A DNA stretch of 64,000 bases from Flavobacteriales bacterium CG_4_9_14_3_um_filter_40_17 (GTDB lineage Bacteria > Bacteroidota > Bacteroidia > Flavobacteriales > Flavobacteriaceae), in NCBI GenBank assembly GCA_002790195.1, contig PFUR01000058.1, positions 31,284-95,283 of the forward strand, in the 5' to 3' direction. Below are positions 45,445 through 55,711 of the stretch, piece by piece. The notes under the pieces were generated by a model. It ran no database searches. It saw only the letters and a program-made list of their open reading frames with translations, and had not been told where the DNA came from. Within the stretch, counting starts at the first letter, position 1. Each line of letters starts with the position of its first letter. A program made the position numbers and the translations under genes.

Positions 45445-47175
45445 ATGTCACTATTGAATTTTGAAATATTGAACCGGGTCAACGAATGGCTTTCCGAGCC
45501 ATTTGACCAAGCTACTCAAGAGGAAGTGTTGCGGATGATAACGGATGATACTGTCAATCTCGCAGAATCATTTTACAAAAACCTTGAATTCGGCACTGGC
45601 GGCATGCGCGGGGTCATGGGGGTTGGATCCAACAAAATCAACCGCTATACATTGGGAAAAAACACCCAAGGCATTGCCAACTATATGAAAAGCTCTTTTC
45701 CCAATCAAAAACACAAAGTGGCTATTGCTTATGACTGCCGCCACAACAGCAGCAAGCTTGCCAAAGTGGTCGCTGATGTTTTTTCTGCCAACGAAATTGA
45801 CGTGTATTTGTTTTCTGATATGCGGCCTACCCCCGAATTATCTTTTGCCTTAAAGTATTTGAAATGCCAATGTGGCATTGTCCTTACAGCCTCTCATAAT
45901 CCGCCGGAATACAATGGCTATAAGGTGTATTGGGAAGATGGCGGACAATTGGTACCTCCTCAAGACGAGGAAATTATCGCAGAAATCGATGCTTTGAAAT
46001 ACGATGCCATCCGCTTTGATGCCAATGAAAATTTGATACACTTCATCGACAAAGCAATCGACGACGCCTTTTACAAATCGACACTCGAAAACGCGAGTTT
46101 CAACACGCCAAAGATTGACAAAGAAAATCTAAAACTTGTTTTCACTTCTCTACACGGGACATCTATCAAATTAATTCCCGAAACCCTTGCACGTGCCGGG
46201 TACACACAGGTCTCTATCGTATCTGAACAAGCTGAACCCAACGGGGATTTCCCAACCGTAAAATCACCCAATCCGGAAGAACCCGAAGCACTTACCATGG
46301 CATTGACATTGGCTGAAAAAGTGAAAGCAGATTTGGTCATCGGTACTGACCCGGACTCAGACCGTCTGGGTGTGGCTATCCGCAACGCAAATGGAGAAAT
46401 GATTTTGCTCAACGGCAATCAAACCATGGTTTTGATGACTCACTTTTTGTTGGAGCAATGGAAAAAACAAGGCAAAATCACCGGAAAGGAATTTATTGGG
46501 ACAACCATCGTCTCGACTCCGATGATGCTCGAATTGGCAACTGACTTTGGGGTAGAATGCAAAGTCGGGCTGACCGGTTTCAAATGGATAGCCAAAATGA
46601 TTAAAGACTTCCCCGAATGCAAATTTATTGGTGGTGGCGAAGAGAGCTTTGGTTTTATGGTAGGTGATGCCGTCCGCGACAAGGATGCCGTCAGTGCAAC
46701 TTTGCTCATTTGTGAAATTGCCGCACAGGCTAAATCCATAGGCAGTTCACTCTTTGACGAATTGTTGAAACTATACGTAAAATATGGTTTTTACAAAGAA
46801 AAACTGATTTCCATCACCAAAAAAGGCATTGAAGGTGCCCAAGAAATCAAACAGATGATGATCGATTTACGTGAAAAACCGCTAAAGGAAATCAACGGTC
46901 AACGGGTAGTTTGCATTGAAGATTATCAGAACGCTACTGCACGCAATTTAATTTCGGGAGAAACCGAAGAATTAAACATTCCCCAATCGAATGTTCTGAT
47001 TTATTATTTGGAAGACAGCAGTAAAATCTGTGCCCGGCCGAGCGGGACAGAGCCTAAAATCAAGTTTTATTTTAGCGTCAATGCTCCGCTTGATAAAGTT
47101 GAAAATTATAAAACAGTTGAAGGGATTTTGGATAAAAAAATAATTACTATCGTTTCGGAACTCAAATTAAACTAA
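45445..47175 (+). CDS. phosphoglucomutase/phosphomannomutase
   Basis: A 576-residue alpha-D-phosphohexomutase that interconverts sugar-6-phosphates and sugar-1-phosphates. The phosphoserine loop TASHNP has Ser150; the metal-binding loop GTDPDSDRLG has Asp302, 304 and 306; the sugar-binding loop is GGEESFGF; the phosphate-binding loop is RPSGTEPKIKFYF. It is a cytoplasmic enzyme that could feed the nucleotidyltransferases and glycan genes in this window. The next gene starts immediately after its stop. Confidence 0.93.
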   Translation: MSLLNFEILNRVNEWLSEPFDQATQEEVLRMITDDTVNLAESFYKNLEFGTGGMRGVMGVGSNKINRYTLGKNTQGIANYMKSSFPNQKHKVAIAYDCRHNSSKLAKVVADVFSANEIDVYLFSDMRPTPELSFALKYLKCQCGIVLTASHNPPEYNGYKVYWEDGGQLVPPQDEEIIAEIDALKYDAIRFDANENLIHFIDKAIDDAFYKSTLENASFNTPKIDKENLKLVFTSLHGTSIKLIPETLARAGYTQVSIVSEQAEPNGDFPTVKSPNPEEPEALTMALTLAEKVKADLVIGTDPDSDRLGVAIRNANGEMILLNGNQTMVLMTHFLLEQWKKQGKITGKEFIGTTIVSTPMMLELATDFGVECKVGLTGFKWIAKMIKDFPECKFIGGGEESFGFMVGDAVRDKDAVSATLLICEIAAQAKSIGSSLFDELLKLYVKYGFYKEKLISITKKGIEGAQEIKQMMIDLREKPLKEINGQRVVCIEDYQNATARNLISGETEELNIPQSNVLIYYLEDSSKICARPSGTEPKIKFYFSVNAPLDKVENYKTVEGILDKKIITIVSELKLN

Positions 47176-49005
47176 ATGACCTATTTCAGAAAAATTTTCC
47201 GATTTGCCAAACCCTACAAAAGATTTGCCTACCTGAATATCTTTTTTAACATCCTCTACGCGCTTTTCGGCACCTTGTCTTTTATCTCTTTAATTCCGAT
47301 GCTTACGGTGCTTTTTGGAGAAGCAGAGCGTATTACAGTAGCACCGGTTTATACCGATTTGGCTCATGCACAAAAATATCTTGAAGAATACCTGAACTAT
47401 TTTATCACCACTTCACAAGGCAATCAAGGCTCGCAATACACCCTTTCGATTATGGTGGTGGTTATCATTACTTTGTTTTTGTTAAAAAATTTCAGCAACT
47501 ACTTGGCAATGTATTTTATAACTTTCCTTCGGAATGGCATTTTGAGAGACATCCGCAATGCGATGTACAAAAAAGTAGTCGATTTGCCTCTCGCTTTCTT
47601 CTCCGAAAAACGCAAAGGAGACGTGATGGCTCGCATGTCGTCAGATGTGTTGGAAATTCAACACTCTTTTTTATCAATTTTAGAACTTATCGTCCGAGAA
47701 CCATTGACCATCCTTTTCACCATCATCGCCATGTTTATGTTGAGTGTCAAACTCACGCTTTTTGTGTTTCTTTTTATCCCTGTTTCGGGTTTTATCATTT
47801 CTTACATCGGCAAATCGTTGAAACGAAAATCGGATAAAGCACAACAAGAACAAGGTTATTTTTTGTCAGTCATCGAAGAAACACTCTCAGGGCTCAAGGT
47901 GATTAAAGGATTCAATGCCGAGCCTTATTTCAATCAAAAATTTCAGGAGTCGACCCGCCGATTCTTCAGAATTTCCAATAAAATATTAAACAAACAAAAT
48001 TTATCGGCTCCGGCAAGTGAGTTTTTGGGCATCGTGGTTATTGCTATCTTGTTGTGGTATGGAGGGAAAATGGTGCTGATTGATCACACATTTACGGGCG
48101 CAAAGTTCATCGCCTACATGGGATTAGCTTATAACATACTCACACCTGCCAAACAAATCTCTAAGGCATCCTACAACGTCAAAAAAGGGAATGCGGCAGC
48201 AGATAGAGTCCTTCAAATCTTAGAAGAAACCAACCCGATTGTAAATACGAGCGGAGCGATTCAAAAGACCGATTTTAATGAAAAAATATCCATTGAAAAT
48301 GTTTCTTTTAAATACGAAGAAGAGTGGGTGCTCCGCAATTTTTCGTTAGATATTCCGAAAGGCAAAACCGTCGCTTTGGTGGGGCAATCCGGCAGTGGAA
48401 AGAGCACCATAGCCAATTTACTTTTGAGGTTTTACGATGTCAACGAAGGCGCAATAGCTATCGATGGCGTAAAAATCAAGGACTTAAACCTTCACTCCCT
48501 ACGTGGATTGATGGGTTTGGTCACCCAAGATTCCATCCTGTTTAACGACAGTGTGAAAGCCAATGTGGCATTGGGAAAAACGGAGGTTTCAGACGTAGCA
48601 GTCATAGAAGCCCTAACGGTAGCCAACGCCTACGAATTTGTAAAAGATTTGCCAGAAGCAATCCATACCAACATTGGTGACAGTGGAAACAAATTGTCCG
48701 GTGGTCAAAAACAACGCCTGTCTATTGCTCGTGCGGTACTCAAAAACCCGCCGATTATGGTACTTGATGAGGCCACTTCCGCTTTAGACACAGAAAGTGA
48801 ACAGTTAGTCCAATCAGCCTTAGAAAACATGATGCAAAACCGCACTTCAATTGTGATTGCCCACCGCCTATCGACCATTCAAAAAGCCGATTTGATTGTG
48901 GTGATGCACAAGGGCGAAATTGTGGAACAAGGTACTCATGAAGAACTCATCGCACAAAAAAATATTTATCACAAGTTGGTGAACATGCAGAGTCTGGATA
49001 CTTAG
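47176..49005 (+). CDS. MsbA-like ABC exporter (fused membrane and ATPase domains)
   Basis: A 609-residue half-transporter: six membrane helices (about residues 20-320) and a C-terminal nucleotide-binding domain. Walker A is GQSGSGKST (403-411), then the Q-loop VTQDSILF, signature LSGGQKQR, Walker B IMVLDEATSALD and H-loop AHRLST. It resembles lipid A/multidrug exporters. It begins on the base after the phosphohexomutase stop, so the two are co-transcribed. Confidence 0.92.
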   Translation: MTYFRKIFRFAKPYKRFAYLNIFFNILYALFGTLSFISLIPMLTVLFGEAERITVAPVYTDLAHAQKYLEEYLNYFITTSQGNQGSQYTLSIMVVVIITLFLLKNFSNYLAMYFITFLRNGILRDIRNAMYKKVVDLPLAFFSEKRKGDVMARMSSDVLEIQHSFLSILELIVREPLTILFTIIAMFMLSVKLTLFVFLFIPVSGFIISYIGKSLKRKSDKAQQEQGYFLSVIEETLSGLKVIKGFNAEPYFNQKFQESTRRFFRISNKILNKQNLSAPASEFLGIVVIAILLWYGGKMVLIDHTFTGAKFIAYMGLAYNILTPAKQISKASYNVKKGNAAADRVLQILEETNPIVNTSGAIQKTDFNEKISIENVSFKYEEEWVLRNFSLDIPKGKTVALVGQSGSGKSTIANLLLRFYDVNEGAIAIDGVKIKDLNLHSLRGLMGLVTQDSILFNDSVKANVALGKTEVSDVAVIEALTVANAYEFVKDLPEAIHTNIGDSGNKLSGGQKQRLSIARAVLKNPPIMVLDEATSALDTESEQLVQSALENMMQNRTSIVIAHRLSTIQKADLIVVMHKGEIVEQGTHEELIAQKNIYHKLVNMQSLDT

Positions 49006-49056
49006 CCCACATGGGTTAACATCTATATCTTTTAAATTTATTCATAAAAAAAGAAC

Positions 49057-50358
49057 ATGCAAAAAGATAAAATATTCAATTGGTTTTACAATTTCTTGAT
49101 TTCAAAAGAAATCCACGCAGACTATGCGATTTACTTAAATTTACTACTTAATCTTATGTTCATAATCGTGATTATTTTGATTGTGGATTTTATCACCCGA
49201 AAAATAATTATCACGGCTTTCAATCAGTTTGCATCGAAGACAAAAACCAATTTCGACGATTATTTAATCCAAAATAAAGCACCAAAATACTTGGCTCACT
49301 TGGTGCCTGTTTTTTTTGTCCTCATAACCATTCCATATATTCTCAAAGACTTCCCGAAAATGCTGTCTTACTCCGACTATGCTTTTCAAATTTATTTTGT
49401 AATCTTAAGTTTATGGCTCATCCGTAGCTTGCTTAAGACTCTGAAAGATTATCTAAAATCACTTGAAAATTTTAGGGACAAACCCATCGATAGCTACATT
49501 CAGGTGTTTATGATTTTCGCATGGATTATCGGCGTTTTGGTTATTTTTTCCATACTTACACAAAAATCTGTTTGGTCTTTTATCGGTGCGTTTGGTGCTG
49601 TTTCGGCCGTTGTCGTGTTGATTTTCAAAGACACCATTTTGGGTTTTGTGGCAAGTATTCAGGTTTCTATCAACGACATAGTCCGTATAGGCGATTGGAT
49701 TACGATGGAAAAATATGGTGCAGACGGCAATGTTTTGGAAATAAATCTGGCGACGGTAAAAGTCCAAAATTTTGATAACACCACCACCACCATTCCGACC
49801 TATTACCTGATTTCGGATTCTTTTAAAAACTGGCGGGGTATGCAAGATTCGAACGGGAGGCGCATCAAAAGAGCCTTGCTGATACGCATAAACAGCGTTC
49901 GTTTTATCCGCGAGGAGGAAATCCAAAAATTCAAAAAAATACAACATCTGACAGCTTACATTAACCACAGACAGAGCGACATAGACCGTCATAATCGTCA
50001 AAACGAAGCCGACAAAAGCCTGCTCATCAACGGTCGGAACCTAACCAATTTGGGGCTTTTCAGAAAATATATTGACCAATATATCGGAAGCCACCCGGCT
50101 ATCAACAAAGATATGATGATTATGACGCGCCACCTTGCGCCGACTCCTCAAGGCATTCCCGTCGAAATATATGCGTTCGCAAAAGACAAAAGATGGGAAA
50201 ATTTCGAACACATCACAGCGGACATTTTCGATCATTTGTTGGCTGCTGTACCCTATTTTGATTTGGAATGTTTTGAGCTTCCTAGCACAACGGATTTTAG
50301 AAATTCAGAGTTAATTGACTCTCCTGCCAAAAAAACTATCAGAGCAAAAAAAAATTGA
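49057..50358 (+). CDS. ybdG: MscS-family channel of the YbdG type
   Basis: A 433-residue mechanosensitive channel matching E. coli YbdG in length and order. It has five hydrophobic helices, pore FIGAFGAVSAVVVLIFKDTILGFVASIQVS, beta domain RIGDWITMEKYGADGNVLEINLATVKV, and a distinctive C-terminus HLAPTPQGIPVEIYAFAKDKRWENFEHITADIFDHLL. It is the fourth MscS gene in this window and lies 51 bases downstream of the ABC exporter. Confidence 0.9.
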   Translation: MQKDKIFNWFYNFLISKEIHADYAIYLNLLLNLMFIIVIILIVDFITRKIIITAFNQFASKTKTNFDDYLIQNKAPKYLAHLVPVFFVLITIPYILKDFPKMLSYSDYAFQIYFVILSLWLIRSLLKTLKDYLKSLENFRDKPIDSYIQVFMIFAWIIGVLVIFSILTQKSVWSFIGAFGAVSAVVVLIFKDTILGFVASIQVSINDIVRIGDWITMEKYGADGNVLEINLATVKVQNFDNTTTTIPTYYLISDSFKNWRGMQDSNGRRIKRALLIRINSVRFIREEEIQKFKKIQHLTAYINHRQSDIDRHNRQNEADKSLLINGRNLTNLGLFRKYIDQYIGSHPAINKDMMIMTRHLAPTPQGIPVEIYAFAKDKRWENFEHITADIFDHLLAAVPYFDLECFELPSTTDFRNSELIDSPAKKTIRAKKN

Positions 50359-50376
50359 AGTTTTTATCTAAAAACA

Positions 50377-51258
50377 TTAGTCAAACAAATTTGAAGATAA
50401 ATACCGGTCTCCTCGGTCGCATACAATAGACACCACCAAACCACTTTCGAGTTCTTCACAAAGCCGAAGGGCGGAAATGGCCGCTCCCCCGCTGCTCACA
50501 CCTGCAAAAATACCTTCATCCTTCGCCAGACGACGTGTCATTTGGACGGCATCGGTTTCGGAAACTTCAAGGATACGGTCAACTTTGGCCGGATTAAAGA
50601 TTTTGGGAAGATAAGCCACAGGCCATTTTCGGATACCTGGAATACTGGATCCGTCCGTGGGTTGTACCCCTACTATTTGGATTTCTGGATTTTTTTTCTT
50701 CAAAAAAGTAGAAGTCCCCATGATGGTTCCGGTGGTTCCCATCGAAGACACAAAATGCGTAATTTTCCCGTCGGTATCTCTCCAAATTTCAGGCCCGGTA
50801 GTTTTGTAATGCGCCTTCCAATTGTCGGGATTTGCAAATTGATTAATCATAAAAGCACCTGTTTTTTCAACCACCTCATCCGCGTAGTCCCGAGCTCCTT
50901 CTATGCCTCGGTCGGCAGAGGTGAGCGTCACTTTGGCACCATAAGCGCGCATGGTTTGTACCCGTTCACGCGTAGAATTTCCGGGCATTATCAGCTCAAT
51001 ATTAAGCCTGAAAATTCCCGCTATCATAGCCAAAGCAATGCCGGTATTGCCACTGGTTGCTTCTACAAGTTGGGAGTTCTGAGTGATGTCGCCTCTTTCG
51101 AGTGCGCTTTTAATCATGTAGAGTGCTGCGCGATCTTTGACACTTCCGCCGGGATTGTTGCCCTCTAATTTATAATATAGTTGTAAGTTGGGATTTTTCA
51201 CCAAACGTGATTTCACCAGAGGGGTATTGCCTATTAAATCGAGGATTGATTCGTTCAT
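50377..51258 (-). CDS. cysM: cysteine synthase B
   Basis: A 293-residue PLP enzyme (fold type II) that makes cysteine from O-acetylserine (or O-phosphoserine) and sulfide/thiosulfate. The PLP lysine is Lys41 in GGSVKDR, the [12 protein letters not shown] loop binds the substrate carboxylate, and [12 protein letters not shown] binds the phosphate. The short form and [13 protein letters not shown] mark CysM rather than CysK. ATGA overlap with the upstream serine acetyltransferase gives a two-gene cysteine operon. Confidence 0.93.
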   Translation of the reverse strand: MNESILDLIGNTPLVKSRLVKNPNLQLYYKLEGNNPGGSVKDRAALYMIKSALERGDITQNSQLVEATSGNTGIALAMIAGIFRLNIELIMPGNSTRERVQTMRAYGAKVTLTSADRGIEGARDYADEVVEKTGAFMINQFANPDNWKAHYKTTGPEIWRDTDGKITHFVSSMGTTGTIMGTSTFLKKKNPEIQIVGVQPTDGSSIPGIRKWPVAYLPKIFNPAKVDRILEVSETDAVQMTRRLAKDEGIFAGVSSGGAAISALRLCEELESGLVVSIVCDRGDRYLSSNLFD

Positions 51259-52046
51259 GTGGTAACGGGTTTAATTTTTACGGTAGCGGTATTCGACACC
51301 ATAGAATTTTCGGGTATTGAAGAAGTAATCCAAGTGTTTCCACCAATGATACTATTGGCTCCGATGATGGTATCGCCACCCAAAATAGTTGCATTGGCAT
51401 AAATGGTCACGTTGCCTTCGATGGTCGGATGCCTTTTGATGTTGCGCATGTCTCGATTGACGGAAAGCGCACCCAATGTGACACCTTGATATATTTTGAC
51501 GTGATTTTTGATGATGGCTGTTTCACCGATGACTACGCCTGTTGCGTGGTCAATAAAAAAAGCATCGCCTATTTTCGCACCCGGATTGATGTCAACACCG
51601 GTCAATTTGTGGGCATATTCGGTCATCAAACGAGGTACTAAGGGCAAGCCGAACATGTAGAGTTCGTGGCTCAACCGATAGATGGCGATGGCATAGAATC
51701 CGGGATAAGACAGGTAGACCTCTTCGATAGAATTGGCTGCCGGATCGTTTTCTGCGATGGCTTGTGCATCTAAATTTAATTTTTTTAAGATGGCAGGCAG
51801 TTTACTGCAATACAATTGCCAAATTTCTCCACAACTTTTGTTGGGATCCCAACACACCAAAGTCGCCAGTTCATCAAACAGAACGGCTAATTTATGCATA
51901 TTTTTTTCTACGGGAGTTTCGGCATCAAACAAGGTATAAAACAACAATTCTGTGAAAGTCTCCGTCCTTTCTTTTATTGTGAATTTGAGGTTCGGATGTT
52001 GTTTTTGTTCGATAATTTCCAGTATGACAGCTTCTCGATTTTTCAT
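51255..52046 (-). CDS. epsC: serine O-acetyltransferase (EpsC type)
   Basis: A 263-residue acetyl-CoA:serine acetyltransferase that makes O-acetylserine for the following cysM. The helical N-terminal domain has the [21 protein letters not shown] segment. The left-handed beta-helix has [15 protein letters not shown] and [10 protein letters not shown]. Start at 52046 (MKNREAV) is preferred to the upstream ATG at 52121 because the transcript start predicted from the -7 box lies inside that extension. Confidence 0.92.
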   Translation of the reverse strand: MKNREAVILEIIEQKQHPNLKFTIKERTETFTELLFYTLFDAETPVEKNMHKLAVLFDELATLVCWDPNKSCGEIWQLYCSKLPAILKKLNLDAQAIAENDPAANSIEEVYLSYPGFYAIAIYRLSHELYMFGLPLVPRLMTEYAHKLTGVDINPGAKIGDAFFIDHATGVVIGETAIIKNHVKIYQGVTLGALSVNRDMRNIKRHPTIEGNVTIYANATILGGDTIIGANSIIGGNTWITSSIPENSMVSNTATVKIKPVTT

Positions 52047-52118
52047 TTGCGTTAGTTTGTATGTGGTGGTGTTGGTCGTAAGATGCAGAAGACTAATAAA
52101 CCTTCTCTTATAATCAAA

Positions 52119-52126
52119 CAAAAGTA
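52119..52126 (-). promoter_or_regulatory. -7 element of the epsC-cysM operon
   Basis: TACTTTTG on the minus strand, matching TAnnTTTG, 73 bases upstream of the epsC start. It overlaps the longer open frame and so favours the internal start. No TTG is seen at standard spacing. Confidence 0.5.
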
Positions 52127-52173
52127 CATGACTTTTTTAGAAAGAAAGATTCTAAAAAGTTTAAAAAAATCAC

Positions 52174-52206
52174 AAAAAAACCCGAAGAAAAGATGCTTCG
52201 AGTTTT
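52174..52206 (-). terminator. intrinsic terminator of the lipocalin-OmpA operon
   Basis: Stem of AAAAC-C-CGAAG with CTTCG-A-GTTTT (52177-52187 / 52196-52206, one mismatch) and an 8-base loop, 26 bases past the OmpA stop. It is followed on the minus strand by a T-rich run. Confidence 0.75.
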
Positions 52207-52231
52207 ATATATTCAGCATGTCATTTGCGTT

Positions 52232-52924
52232 CTAATTGCCCTTTGCTTTTGCTTCTTGAATCATCTTTTCATTGGCAACGATAGCAAACTCGACTCGTCT
52301 GTTTTTTGAACGGCCTTCAGGCGAAGTGTTGTCATACTTGGGTTCGGTTTCCCCATAACCTTTGGTTGTGAAACGATTGGAAGAGATTCCTTTTGAAACT
52401 AAATAGTTTTCAACCGCTTTCGCTCTGTTTTCAGAAAGGGTTTGGTTGTAGGCATCGCTGCCGGTATCATCGGTGTGGCCTTCTATCAAAATGTTGGTAT
52501 CCGGATAATCGCCAAAAACGATTGACAACCTGTCTAAGGTTTGTAGGGAAGTCGCTGTGATGTTGTATTTATTGGTATCAAAATAAATACCGCTTTTTTC
52601 ATCAAAAACCACGTTGATGCCCTCACCTACCCGAGTCACTTCTGCATCGGGCAAAGCTTGTTGGATTTGCTCGGCCTGCCTGTCCATCTTATCACCTATG
52701 ACTCCGCCTACCACGCCTCCTACTGCTGCGCCCAATATAGCACCAACGGCTGTATTGCTTTTTTTGCCGACATTATTACCTATAATACCGCCAATCACCG
52801 CTCCGGAGGTTGCTCCAATCACCGCTCCTCGTTGTTTGTTGTTGCTGTTTTGATAAGCCGAACAACCCGATAAAACAGCAAACGAGACAACTATTCCCAA
52901 GGTTTTATAAAGCGTTTTTTTCAT
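52232..52924 (-). CDS. OmpA-family lipoprotein with glycine-zipper segment
   Basis: A 230-residue lipoprotein (lipidated Cys21 in LSGC), then a glycine-rich hydrophobic segment (GAVIGATSGAVIGGIIGNNVG and GAAVGGVVGGVIG), then an OmpA C-terminal domain (about residues 105-215). It has the peptidoglycan-binding LIEGHTDDTGSDAYNQTLSENRA and NRRVEFAI motifs. It tethers the outer membrane to peptidoglycan, like E. coli YiaD. It is co-transcribed with the lipocalin-like gene, 12 bases upstream. Confidence 0.93.
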   Translation of the reverse strand: MKKTLYKTLGIVVSFAVLSGCSAYQNSNNKQRGAVIGATSGAVIGGIIGNNVGKKSNTAVGAILGAAVGGVVGGVIGDKMDRQAEQIQQALPDAEVTRVGEGINVVFDEKSGIYFDTNKYNITATSLQTLDRLSIVFGDYPDTNILIEGHTDDTGSDAYNQTLSENRAKAVENYLVSKGISSNRFTTKGYGETEPKYDNTSPEGRSKNRRVEFAIVANEKMIQEAKAKGN

Positions 52925-52936
52925 GTTTTTATTGAT

Positions 52937-53428
52937 TTAAAATGTTATTTTAGAAAATTGATACACCAAAGTGATGGGTTTTCCCTCTACTTGAAGTTGC
53001 GACCGGAGAATCATCGTACTGCCGTCTAATTGAGATACATCTAAACGGTATCCTGCATTGTTCATTGTTGAATTCCTTTTCGTGTCGGTCGGTTTGATTT
53101 GCAAGGCATAAGTGCCGCCATATCCATCTACAAAAGACCAGATAAAATTCCGTTGACCTGTGGCGCAGTCAGATTTTGTAATGGCATAAGTGCCGTTGCT
53201 GTTGTTGGCTCTGAAAAACCATTCACTTCCCTTAAAACACTCGTCCGAAGCATCCCCGAAAATCACGCTCGAAAAACGGCCTTGCGCTCCTTCATACCGA
53301 ATGTCTGTCAGTTGCCAACTGCCATTGAGTGTAGTGCGAATGGAACGGTTGTCTTTTTTTAGTGAACAAGAACTGAAAAAAAAGACAAGCGTCAATACCG
53401 CCAAAAATTGAATTGCATTATGTTTCAT
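52937..53428 (-). CDS. lipocalin-like lipoprotein
   Basis: A 163-residue lipoprotein (lipidated Cys21 in FFSSC) with an eight-strand beta pattern: LNGSWQLTDIRYEG as the G-x-W first strand, then YAITKSDCATGQRNFIWSF and SQLDGSTMILRSQL. In flavobacteria such lipocalin-family lipoproteins commonly precede an OmpA gene; the ligand is unknown. It is the first gene of a two-gene operon. No TAnnTTTG box is seen upstream. Confidence 0.82.
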   Translation of the reverse strand: MKHNAIQFLAVLTLVFFFSSCSLKKDNRSIRTTLNGSWQLTDIRYEGAQGRFSSVIFGDASDECFKGSEWFFRANNSNGTYAITKSDCATGQRNFIWSFVDGYGGTYALQIKPTDTKRNSTMNNAGYRLDVSQLDGSTMILRSQLQVEGKPITLVYQFSKITF

Positions 53429-53483
53429 ATGAAATTGGTTTTTGTCGTAAAGGTAATGAAAAAGAGCGATAGTCTTATAACTA

Positions 53484-55481
53484 TCAGTAGTTCATCAATT
53501 CTATCAATACCTTTTCTAATTTTGCCTTTGCCATAAATTGATCTTCTAACTTTTTAGCAAACGGAATTGGCGTATCCAAGCTTCCCAACCTTCTGACGGA
53601 TGCATCCAAATATTCAAAACAATTTTCCGAAATCAGAGCGGAAATATCCGATGCAAAACCGCCCGTCAATGTATCTTCATGTACGATTAAAACTTTACCA
53701 GTTTTTTTTACTGAGGCAAAAATGGTTTCCGTGTCTAAAGGAACTAAAGTTCTCAAATCAATCAAATCTGCATCTATTTCCGGATGGCTTTCCAAGACTT
53801 CCAAACACCAATGTACCGCCATTCCATAGCTGATAACGCTCAACTGGATGCCTGTTTTCAACACATTTGCTTTTCCGAAAGGCAAAGTGTAATACCCACT
53901 CGGCACAGCCTGTGAAATAAGCCTATACAATCCTTTGTGTTCGAAAAAGAGTACCGGATTAGGGTCATTTATCGCGGTTGCCAACAAGCCTTTTGCATCT
54001 GATGGAAACGCGGGGTAAACAACTTTCAGCCCGGGTGTTTTGACAAACCAAGCCTCGTTGGTCTGCGAATGAAAAGGACCGGCTTGCATGCCCCCTCCGC
54101 AAGGCATCCGGATCACCACATCGGCTGGCTCACCCCAACGATAATGCACTTTGGCTAAATAATTGACAATGGGGTTGAATCCGGTGGAAACAAAATCAGC
54201 AAACTGCATTTCTACCACGCTTTTATAACCGTTAATGCAGAGCCCCATAGCAGTCGAAACAATGCCTGACTCACAAAGTGGCGTGTTTCGCACCCGCTCT
54301 TTTCCAAATTTTTCAACAAAACCTTGGGTGATTTTGAAAGCTCCGCCATATTCGGCGATGTCTTGTCCCATTAAAACCAAATTAGGATGCCGCTCCATCG
54401 ATTGATATAAAGATTGAGAAATTGCATCGATAAAACGGATATTTTCAGCATTACCGTTGGGTTGAACTGAGGTTTCTTCAAACGGCGCATAGACCTCTCC
54501 CAATTCAGTATCTTCATTGGAATTAAGGGGTGGCTCTTCATTTGCCCGATGCCAATCGGTATCGATGATATGTGCATATTCATCCCTGAATATTTGCTCT
54601 TCTACATCCGATAGTATTTTGTTCTCAATCAAAAATTCTTTAAAATTTTGAATCGGATCACGCGCATGCCAATACTGCATCAATTCGTCCGGCACATATT
54701 TTGTGCCACTCGCCTCTTCATGCCCGCGCATGCGGAATGTTTTGCACTCCAATAGCACAGGTTTAGGGTTTTGGCGCATGGATGCTGTCAATTCGGAAAC
54801 CATTTGATAAACTTCCAAGATATTGTTTCCGTCCACTTGATGCGCCTCCATTCCGTAACCTATTCCTTTATCAATTAAATCTTTACACCGATATTGCTCG
54901 TTCGTCGGTGTAGAAAGGCCATAGCCGTTGTTTTCAATAATAAAAAGCACGGGAAGTTGCCAAACTGCTGCGATATTGAGTGCTTCGTGAAAATCACCTT
55001 GGCTTGTGGCTCCTTCGCCGGTAAAAACCGCTGTAACCCACGATTCGTTTTTGAGTTTATGCGCTAAGGCAATACCATCAGCTACACCTAATTGTGGCCC
55101 GAGATGCGAAATCATCCCGATGATTTTATATTCTTGTGTACCGAAATGAAAAGAGCGGTCGCGGCCTTTGGTAAAACCGGAAGCTTTTCCCTGCCATTGT
55201 GCGAATAGACAGTAGAGGGGAATTTCACGTGAAGTAAACACGCCCAAATTTCGGTGCATGGGCAAAATGTACTCATCTACGTGTAAAGCCGCAGTAATTC
55301 CGACTGAAATCGCCTCCTGTCCTATACCCGAAAACCATTTTGACACTTTCCCTTGCCGGAGCAGTATCAACATTTTTTCTTCAATCATGCGGGGTTTGAG
55401 CATCAAAAAATAAAGCTTTTTCAATTGCTCGTCCGTCAAATCGCTTCGGTGAAAAATTATCTTTTGCGTTTCGGTTTCCAT
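53484..55481 (-). CDS. branched-chain 2-oxoacid dehydrogenase E1, alpha-beta fusion
   Basis: A 665-residue fused E1 that decarboxylates branched-chain 2-oxoacids with thiamine diphosphate. The alpha half (1 to about 320) has GEGATSQGDFHEALN...ENNGYGLSTP (GEG at 155-157 in place of GDG) and the phosphorylation-loop-like RMRGHEEASG. The beta half (from about 345) has GQDIAEYGGAFKITQGF, SGIVSTAMGLC and the LIDLRTLVPLD C-terminal fold. Fusion of alpha and beta is common in Bacteroidetes. No E2 or E3 gene is adjacent. Confidence 0.93.
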   Translation of the reverse strand: METETQKIIFHRSDLTDEQLKKLYFLMLKPRMIEEKMLILLRQGKVSKWFSGIGQEAISVGITAALHVDEYILPMHRNLGVFTSREIPLYCLFAQWQGKASGFTKGRDRSFHFGTQEYKIIGMISHLGPQLGVADGIALAHKLKNESWVTAVFTGEGATSQGDFHEALNIAAVWQLPVLFIIENNGYGLSTPTNEQYRCKDLIDKGIGYGMEAHQVDGNNILEVYQMVSELTASMRQNPKPVLLECKTFRMRGHEEASGTKYVPDELMQYWHARDPIQNFKEFLIENKILSDVEEQIFRDEYAHIIDTDWHRANEEPPLNSNEDTELGEVYAPFEETSVQPNGNAENIRFIDAISQSLYQSMERHPNLVLMGQDIAEYGGAFKITQGFVEKFGKERVRNTPLCESGIVSTAMGLCINGYKSVVEMQFADFVSTGFNPIVNYLAKVHYRWGEPADVVIRMPCGGGMQAGPFHSQTNEAWFVKTPGLKVVYPAFPSDAKGLLATAINDPNPVLFFEHKGLYRLISQAVPSGYYTLPFGKANVLKTGIQLSVISYGMAVHWCLEVLESHPEIDADLIDLRTLVPLDTETIFASVKKTGKVLIVHEDTLTGGFASDISALISENCFEYLDASVRRLGSLDTPIPFAKKLEDQFMAKAKLEKVLIELMNY

Positions 55482-55507
55482 GGGTCTTGTGAGGATAAAT
55501 TCTCTCT

Positions 55508-55515
55508 CAAAAGTA
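55508..55515 (-). promoter_or_regulatory. -7 element of the E1 fusion gene
   Basis: TACTTTTG on the minus strand, 26 bases upstream of the E1 start, matches TAnnTTTG. The -33 is not evident. Confidence 0.5.
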
Positions 55516-55711
55516 GAAATAAGTTTTTGACTGATGAAATGTATTTGTTTAGAAATATAACAATTCGCGGTTTTTGTAAATAGAAATGTAACGAACTGTT
55601 GGAGTTGCTGATTACATGCCTATTGTCATTGAAAACAAAAAATTGATTATATTTATTAGTTGTAAAAACATACTAAAAAAAATCATCTTAGTAAAAATTA
55701 ACTTCAAAATT

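Noticed and set aside
50542..51168. 208-residue open frame antisense to cysM
   Set aside because: Complementary-strand artefact of a conserved enzyme gene.
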